A stretch of DNA of 64,000 nt from Methanolobus psychrotolerans (lineage in GTDB: Archaea > Halobacteriota > Methanosarcinia > Methanosarcinales > Methanosarcinaceae), in NCBI RefSeq assembly GCF_002243045.1, contig NZ_MBKP01000001.1:20454-84453 (forward strand), written 5' to 3'. The notes under the pieces were generated by a model. The model searched no databases. It was given only the letters and a program-made list of their open reading frames with translations, and was not told where the DNA came from. The translations under genes were made by a program, and so were the position numbers. How positions within the stretch are numbered: the stretch's first letter is position 1; the number at the start of each line of letters is the position of its first letter. This document shows positions 59,385 through 64,000 of this stretch, piece by piece.

Positions 59385-59572
59385 TACTGGTACGGAGCAA
59401 GCATATCTACTAGCTCGACATGTGAAAGGATCATCCTACGGCAACAATAACGAGTGACTCCAAGGTCATCGAGTACCGTTGCAGGGTCTTCCCCTTCCTT
59501 TACCCGCTGTTTGTATTCTTCCCAGCAATTTGAGACTACTTTTCCACAGCTGAAACATCGAACTGGTAACAT
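59384..59572 (-). CDS. rpoN: RNA polymerase subunit N (RpoN, RPB10 homologue)
   Basis: 62 residues. It begins [20 protein letters not shown] and contains [14 protein letters not shown], giving the CxxC...CC zinc-bundle signature of RPB10/RpoN. It is essential for polymerase assembly with subunit D. The gene lies 10 bases after rps9, and its TAG stop runs into tRNA-Pro by one base. Confidence 0.96.
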   Translation of the reverse strand: MLPVRCFSCGKVVSNCWEEYKQRVKEGEDPATVLDDLGVTRYCCRRMILSHVELVDMLAPYQ

Positions 59573-59582
59573 ATTCTATTGC

Positions 59583-59987
59583 CTACCTGTATGATTTCTG
59601 ATATTTGGCACGTGCACCTGGTCCACCAAACTTCTTGGTTTCTTTCTGTCTGGAGTCATTTACCAGGAGGTTACGGTCATATTCCATATATGCATCCCTG
59701 AGGTTTGTGTCGTTGGTCCAGTCTACAATACCTCTTGCAATTGCAGTTCTTGCTGCACTTGCCTGGCCAATGATCCCGCCACCACTGACAACAACATCTA
59801 TGTCAAGGCCTTCCGCAACGTCGCCTACAAGCATAACTGCCTCAACGATCTTCAGTTTTGCAAATTCCGGTTCGTATATTTCCAGCGGCTTTTTGTTTAT
59901 GCGCACTTTTCCGGTTCCCTTCTTCACTGTTGCACGTGCAATAGCTGTTTTCTTCTTACCTGATGAGGTTATAACTTTAATGGACAT
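59583..59987 (-). CDS. rps9: 30S ribosomal protein S9
   Basis: 134 residues. [20 protein letters not shown] at the start, [20 protein letters not shown] in the middle and the basic tail [17 protein letters not shown] that reaches the P-site tRNA. Between rpl13 and rpoN, the standard archaeal order. Confidence 0.97.
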   Translation of the reverse strand: MSIKVITSSGKKKTAIARATVKKGTGKVRINKKPLEIYEPEFAKLKIVEAVMLVGDVAEGLDIDVVVSGGGIIGQASAARTAIARGIVDWTNDTNLRDAYMEYDRNLLVNDSRQKETKKFGGPGARAKYQKSYR

Positions 59988-60004
59988 TATAATCTTCCTC
60001 CTTC

Positions 60005-60433
60005 TTAGAACTTAGCACCCAGTTTCTTGCTTACATCGCCAAGTTTGAGGTATTTGTTTGAACTCAGGCGGTCCATGTTTGCGTCAACGATCTTTACAAA
60101 TTCTTTGTCTTTGAATTCCATTGGAACACCAACGTAAACCTTCAGGCGGGACATTGCGTCTCTTCCTCTTGCACGTTTGTACGGGAGCATTCCCCTGATA
60201 GTTCTTTTAAGGATACGGTCCGATCTTTTTGGGAAGTATGGCCCAAACTCGGGTTTACCTCTCCTCAGAGTTTCATCATATTCCCTCAATGTAGTGTATT
60301 TTGAACCGGAGATAATTGCCTTTTCCGCATTGATGATATCAATCTTTTCACCAGCAAGCAACTTCTTTGCCACAGTGCTTGAAAGCCTGCCCAGAATGAG
60401 TCCTTCTGCATCGATAACTGTCATCTTCTTCAC
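60005..60433 (-). CDS. rpl13: 50S ribosomal protein L13
   Basis: 142 residues. [20 protein letters not shown] at the start, [21 protein letters not shown] in the middle: archaeal/eukaryal L13. Its start abuts the L18e stop, and the rps9 gene follows after 17 bases. Confidence 0.97.
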   Translation of the reverse strand: MKKMTVIDAEGLILGRLSSTVAKKLLAGEKIDIINAEKAIISGSKYTTLREYDETLRRGKPEFGPYFPKRSDRILKRTIRGMLPYKRARGRDAMSRLKVYVGVPMEFKDKEFVKIVDANMDRLSSNKYLKLGDVSKKLGAKF

Positions 60434-60814
60434 CTACTGTAAGATCTTTATTCCAGACCCCTTGGGATTCTCTTCCAATATCTGTTCGATTGTCAGGCAT
60501 TGGCCACCAAGACTTGTGATCTTTTCAACTGCAGTCAAACTGAAATTGAATGCTGCAACAGTGATTGCCTTATCGAGCAATCCGGAACCCAGTACCTTTC
60601 CTGCAATAAGGACAGTTTCTCCATCCTTTGCATACCTGTTGATCTTACTGAGGTTTACCTGTGCGTAATTATTTCCAGGTTTTTCCAACCTCTTTGCCAC
60701 ATCTCTCCAGATAGCGACTTCATTCTGACGTGACCCTTCCTTCAGTGCTGATATAAGCACAGGAGTGCGAGGGTTTGTCTTTCGTTCTATTTTTACTTGT
60801 GTAGTCTTGCTCAT
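60434..60814 (-). CDS. rpl18e: 50S ribosomal protein L18e
   Basis: 126 residues from ATG 60814, which follows GCGGAGG; an upstream in-frame start overlaps that site. Core RKTNPRTPVLISALKEGSRQ, YAQVNLSKINRY and GKVLGSGLLDKAITVAAFNF. It is the first gene of the L18e-L13-S9-RpoN operon. Confidence 0.95.
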   Translation of the reverse strand: MSKTTQVKIERKTNPRTPVLISALKEGSRQNEVAIWRDVAKRLEKPGNNYAQVNLSKINRYAKDGETVLIAGKVLGSGLLDKAITVAAFNFSLTAVEKITSLGGQCLTIEQILEENPKGSGIKILQ

Positions 60815-60844
60815 AATGTTCCTCCGCAAGAGTATGTCTCACTC

Positions 60845-60859
60845 ACGCATTATATGCGT
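60845..60859 (-). promoter_or_regulatory. Inverted repeat in the L18e leader
   Basis: ACGCAT-TAT-ATGCGT, perfect 6-bp arms, 31 bases upstream of the L18e ATG. It may be a leader hairpin for autogenous control or a regulator site. Confidence 0.4.
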
Positions 60860-60948
60860 TCGAACATCCGTATGGTGTCAATTAAGTAAGAACATGAGAG
60901 TCTGTACAATCAGACTGGTGTTCACATAACATTAATAGTACATAAAGA

Positions 60949-61428
60949 TTATGTGGGTTTATCATCTTTGCTGAATACCTTACTGTACACCTTGTCGTAT
61001 ATTGCGTCTATATCGCAACCCAGTTCTTTTGCAGTCAGCAAACCTGCTACTTCAATATCCACAAGATCTTCAAATTGTTCTTGCTTTTTATTGATCAGTG
61101 CAGTTGTATCCCTTGCATTCTTTCCGCAATTTGCAACTATAAGGGCTATTATATCCTCAATTACAGATCTCTCTTTAAAGAGAGACTCCGACGGCTTGAA
61201 ACCATGAGGTATCTCTATCTTACTGATATCAAAATTCAGGACTAGTTCTGCACCACTGAACTTCAGCAGGCGTGCGCCTATAGCCTTATCCCTTACCTTT
61301 GATGCAAGGTCAGGTGCCATCCACTTAAGATCAAAAGAGAGAACGAATTCAAAGTCCTTGATAGAAAGTGTATTCTTATTATTTCTTTTGAAAGGGGTTG
61401 CAGCTACAAGCATCAATTCATCCATCAT
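60949..61428 (-). CDS. DUF2240-family protein
   Basis: 159 residues. ELMLVAATPFKRNNKNTLS at the start, then FDLKWMAPDLASKVRDKAIG and a C-terminal acidic helical region. The N-terminal part resembles a small winged helix. The family is archaeal and of unknown function. ATGATG start overlaps the preceding gene's stop by 4 bases, so the two are coupled; the L18e operon follows after 134 bases. Confidence 0.78.
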   Translation of the reverse strand: MMDELMLVAATPFKRNNKNTLSIKDFEFVLSFDLKWMAPDLASKVRDKAIGARLLKFSGAELVLNFDISKIEIPHGFKPSESLFKERSVIEDIIALIVANCGKNARDTTALINKKQEQFEDLVDIEVAGLLTAKELGCDIDAIYDKVYSKVFSKDDKPT

Positions 61429-61907
61429 GACCCTCTGCGAAGCTCATCAATAATTGTATCCGCAACCCTGCCGCATTCTGTTCGCTTCGGACCGTCTATA
61501 TGATTGATCTGGAGTACCAGTAATTCATTTTCAAAGATAGCCCTCAAAAGATAGATATCCCCTCTGAACGGGACACGGTTATACTTCCCGTCAAGGTAAC
61601 TGTACCTTAAATGGACCCTGAAATCTATTATCCCTTCTTTCTCAAGAGTATCCAGCACTTCATCTACAGTATCGTAGTTAAGAGGGGAAAAATCAATACC
61701 ATTGGAAACGACTTCAATAGCTATCTCCCTTTTTGCCTGTATCCGATGTCCTCTTTGAGTGACGGATTCTGTCACAAACATACCGAATTTCCCATCCATG
61801 TTAGCCATCACTTTCACAAAAAAAGGAAGGTCCGAATGGTAGCGGTATTTTTGTTCAAACTCCACAGTCCTGTGCGGAAATCGATGATATATACGCTTTC
61901 GCATCAT
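61425..61907 (-). CDS. Conserved methanogen protein, function unknown
   Basis: 160 residues, basic N-terminus MRKRIYHRFPHRTVEFEQKY, a beta-rich middle (FFVKVMANMDGKFGMFVTES) and ending CGRVADTIIDELRRGS. No membrane segment or recognised motif. Coupled to the DUF2240 gene next to ribosomal genes, which suggests a role in translation or RNA metabolism, by position only. Confidence 0.65.
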   Translation of the reverse strand: MMRKRIYHRFPHRTVEFEQKYRYHSDLPFFVKVMANMDGKFGMFVTESVTQRGHRIQAKREIAIEVVSNGIDFSPLNYDTVDEVLDTLEKEGIIDFRVHLRYSYLDGKYNRVPFRGDIYLLRAIFENELLVLQINHIDGPKRTECGRVADTIIDELRRGS

Positions 61908-61955
61908 TAAACTGCTACCATCCTTTATGTTAACACACTTTTTTGTTCACTTTAA

Positions 61956-63527
61956 TTAAAGTTTGATGAGCTTGGCATCGATAATTCCTTCAACCGCCCT
62001 CATCTCTTTCAGTATAGGTTCAGGAACTTCTGAATCCACGTTAAGGGCCATTATAGTAGTTCCACCTATTTCAGCTCTTCCTACCTGCATACCAGATATG
62101 TTAATATTGTTCTTTCCAAGTATTATGCAGCATGGACCTATCACATTAGGTTTGTTAATATGTTTTGCAACTATCATATATCCGGAAGGTACCATATCAA
62201 CATGTTCCCCATTGATCTTGATGATCTTTCCTTTACCGCCAATGACCGTACCTACAATAGATGCTTCCTCTCCATTGATTGTTATTTCAACTTTAATCGT
62301 TGAGCTGAACTCTTCCGTTGTCTCTGACTTGCTTTCAACAACTTCTACCTGTCTTGATTTAGCAAGGGATCCTGCGTTTACGTAGTTGACAGCTGAACCA
62401 AGTGCAACCTGAAGCATTCCTTTCACGGCGGCGACAGTAACCGGCCGGGTGTCCTTCTCTGCAATATCTCCGTTATATGAGATCTCTATCTTTTTATAGT
62501 TCTTACCAAGAAGCTGTGCACATGCGTTGCTCATTGTTTCAGCAAGCTGGATGTATGGTGCAAGCATGGTCATGACTTCAGGTTTGACAGATGGTATATT
62601 TATAGCACTTTTTGCAGTTCCGCCCTTAAGTACAGAAACTACCTCTTCTGCAACAGACACAGCTACATTTATCTGCGCTTCCTCGGTGGAAGCACCAAGG
62701 TGCGGTGTAGCTATAAGGTTCTTACATTCAAGAAGAGGGCTTTCAAATGGAGGCTCATTAACAAAAACATCAATTGCAGCACCTGCTATTTTTTTACTGT
62801 TCAGCGCATCTGCAAGTGCTTCTTCATTGATTATGCCGCCACGCGCACAATTGATGATCCTTGCATTGCTTTTCATCAAAGCGAACTCTTCAGCATCTAT
62901 TATGTTCCTGGTCTCTTTTGTAAGTGGCGTATGGACAGTGATGAAGTCAGCCAGTCTTACTATTTCCTGCACGGACATCATTTTTACGCCCATCTCCTTT
63001 GCTCTCTCCTCTGAGACAAAAGGATCGTATGCCAGAATATCCATGTTAAGTCCCTGGGCCCTTTTTGCAACTTCAGCACCAATGCGCCCCAGCCCGATAA
63101 CGCCCAAGGTCTTGCCATTAACCTCAACACCCATGAACTTATTACGTTCCCATTTTTTGGATTTGAGTGACTCATTTGCCTGTGCTACGTTCCTTGCAAG
63201 AGCCATCATCATTGCAATAGTATGTTCTGCAGCGGAGAGCATATTTCCTTCGGGCGCATTGACAACTATAATTCCCTTTTCTGTAGCTGCCTCTACATCT
63301 ACATTATCAATGCCAACTCCTGCCCTGCCGATTATTTTCATCCTGTCGGCTGCCTCTATGACCTTTCTCGTAACCTGGGTTCCACTTCGGATCACAAGCG
63401 CGTCATATTCCGGTATCTTCTCAACGAGTTCCTCTTCTGAAAGTCCGGTAAGGACGTCAACTGTGAAATGCTGCTGAAGTATTATTAATCCCTGTTCTGA
63501 TAATGGATCACTGACTAGTACTTTCAT
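61956..63527 (-). CDS. serA: D-3-phosphoglycerate dehydrogenase
   Basis: 523 residues from ATG 63527, with GGAGAC upstream. Substrate domain VLVSDPLSEQG, IRSGTQVTRKVIEAAD and GRAGVGIDNVD; NAD domain GLGRIGAEVAKRAQGL; catalytic NCARGGIINEEAL and TPHLGASTEEAQ. A long C-terminal extension with ASB and ACT domains (EIGGTTIMALNVDSE) probably gives serine feedback control. It catalyses the first committed step of serine synthesis. Confidence 0.96.
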   Translation of the reverse strand: MKVLVSDPLSEQGLIILQQHFTVDVLTGLSEEELVEKIPEYDALVIRSGTQVTRKVIEAADRMKIIGRAGVGIDNVDVEAATEKGIIVVNAPEGNMLSAAEHTIAMMMALARNVAQANESLKSKKWERNKFMGVEVNGKTLGVIGLGRIGAEVAKRAQGLNMDILAYDPFVSEERAKEMGVKMMSVQEIVRLADFITVHTPLTKETRNIIDAEEFALMKSNARIINCARGGIINEEALADALNSKKIAGAAIDVFVNEPPFESPLLECKNLIATPHLGASTEEAQINVAVSVAEEVVSVLKGGTAKSAINIPSVKPEVMTMLAPYIQLAETMSNACAQLLGKNYKKIEISYNGDIAEKDTRPVTVAAVKGMLQVALGSAVNYVNAGSLAKSRQVEVVESKSETTEEFSSTIKVEITINGEEASIVGTVIGGKGKIIKINGEHVDMVPSGYMIVAKHINKPNVIGPCCIILGKNNINISGMQVGRAEIGGTTIMALNVDSEVPEPILKEMRAVEGIIDAKLIKL

Positions 63528-63897
63528 TTTATATGTCTCCGCAGATAAGTGCAATATAAGTAATTGCGCATTTTTAGTTAATATGGTTAAGAACTAATGC
63601 AATAATATCTTTTATATTTGTCTGCATCTTGTCCTGTGCTTCCCTAGTTCTTTTCAACCTATTTTAACCTATTTTGAAAACGCGCCATTTTACATATACT
63701 TGCCTCTTTAAAAACTTAAGTGTATACTATTATTAAACCAATTGCACGGTATGATTGCACGTTCCTTTGCCCCCCTTCACCACAAAAGATAGGAACATAT
63801 ATATAAAATACACAATATTGACCTTAAATACCAGTAAAATAGATTCAGGCATTTTATACTGCCAAAAGAGGTTTTTTATCATAGTGCAGGGTTGTAT
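63528..63897. promoter_or_regulatory. Divergent intergenic region
   Basis: No gene is seen. A strong TATA-like CATATATATAAAATA (63796-63810) lies about 90 bases before the last gene. A 10-bp direct repeat AACCTATTTT occurs twice at 63656-63677. Confidence 0.45.
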
Positions 63898-64000
63898 ATG
63901 AGAAAAGACGTAAAAATACTAATGGTTTCTATATCATTTGGTCTTGCATTCTGGATCGTAGATATCTACTTAGCAGACATCTTATTTTCAACAAAATTCC
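63898..64000 (+). CDS. Start of a membrane protein (cut by window end)
   Basis: 34 codons: MRKDVKILMVSISFGLAFWI then VDIYLADILFSTKF. One transmembrane helix with a basic cytoplasmic start, probably the first helix of a larger protein, for example a membrane sensor kinase; the family cannot be told from this piece. AGGGTTGT precedes the ATG and a TATA-like element stands about 90 bases upstream. Confidence 0.55.
   Translation, partial: MRKDVKILMVSISFGLAFWIVDIYLADILFSTKF

Noticed and set aside
62527..63477. 316-codon plus-strand frame opposite serA
   Set aside because: Antisense to an intact, fully motif-supported SerA; Ser/Ala-rich composition typical of a shadow frame.

Overview
The window comes from an AT-rich methanogenic archaeon, most likely a member of the Methanosarcinales; I cannot fix the genus. 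The archaeal signature genes are TFB, Gar1, RpoK, RpoN, archaeal-type ribosomal proteins L18e/L13/S9/S2, an intron-containing tRNA-Pro, Trm5 and the archaeal mevalonate route (mevalonate kinase, isopentenyl phosphate kinase, type 2 IPP isomerase, prenyl synthase). A tandem-domain S-layer protein of the Methanosarcina type narrows it further.

1-8.4 kb: the end of a large soluble GAF/PAS histidine kinase, a MarC-family membrane protein with a non-standard start codon, a P-type ATPase resembling the Na+/K+-ATPase alpha subunit, and a DUF21 membrane protein. 8.6-23.9 kb: a compact, partly translationally coupled plus-strand storage-polysaccharide locus. It holds a GT3-like glycogen synthase, a GalT-like nucleotidylyltransferase, two paralogous GT-B glycosyltransferases, two GH57 proteins (the first without the catalytic acid/base), a GH15 glucoamylase, a glycogen debranching enzyme and a V4R protein, with CorA, DUF432 and MscS genes among them. 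24.1-32.3 kb: an S-layer protein, a MotA/TolQ-like plus DUF2149 pair, two lipoproteins (one a Cache-cupin fusion), a TM-helix-repeat channel protein and rubrerythrin. Relics of an ABC ATPase, a DUF3795 protein, an IS66 transposase and an IS200/IS605 right end lie between them.

32.6-36.4 kb: two tiny zinc-ribbon genes behind a structured leader-like region, tRNA-Thr(CGT), a 15-bp tandem repeat that supplies the stop codon of trm5, and an intact TnpB element. 36.43-47.05 kb: an integrative element of about 10.6 kb that has split a LysE-family gene in frame. The N-terminal part lies at 47041-47610 and the lost C-terminal helix at 36365-36436, with a shared 6-bp core ACAAGA at both junctions. The element carries two tyrosine recombinases, a helicase-like ATPase, a ribbon-helix-helix protein, a winged-helix protein, several small membrane proteins and a membrane-anchored PD-(D/E)XK-like nuclease, with conspicuous inverted repeats between genes. 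Before the insertions the minus-strand locus probably read gar1-tfb-lysE-trm5-tRNA-Thr.

47.7-63.5 kb: conserved core genes: TFB and Gar1, pyruvate phosphate dikinase, then a long minus-strand information/isoprenoid cluster (L18e, L13, S9, RpoN, tRNA-Pro, RpoK, S2, MEMO, MVK, IPK, IDI2, RNase J, prenyl synthase), preceded by two conserved unknowns and serA. The window ends in the first codons of a membrane protein.
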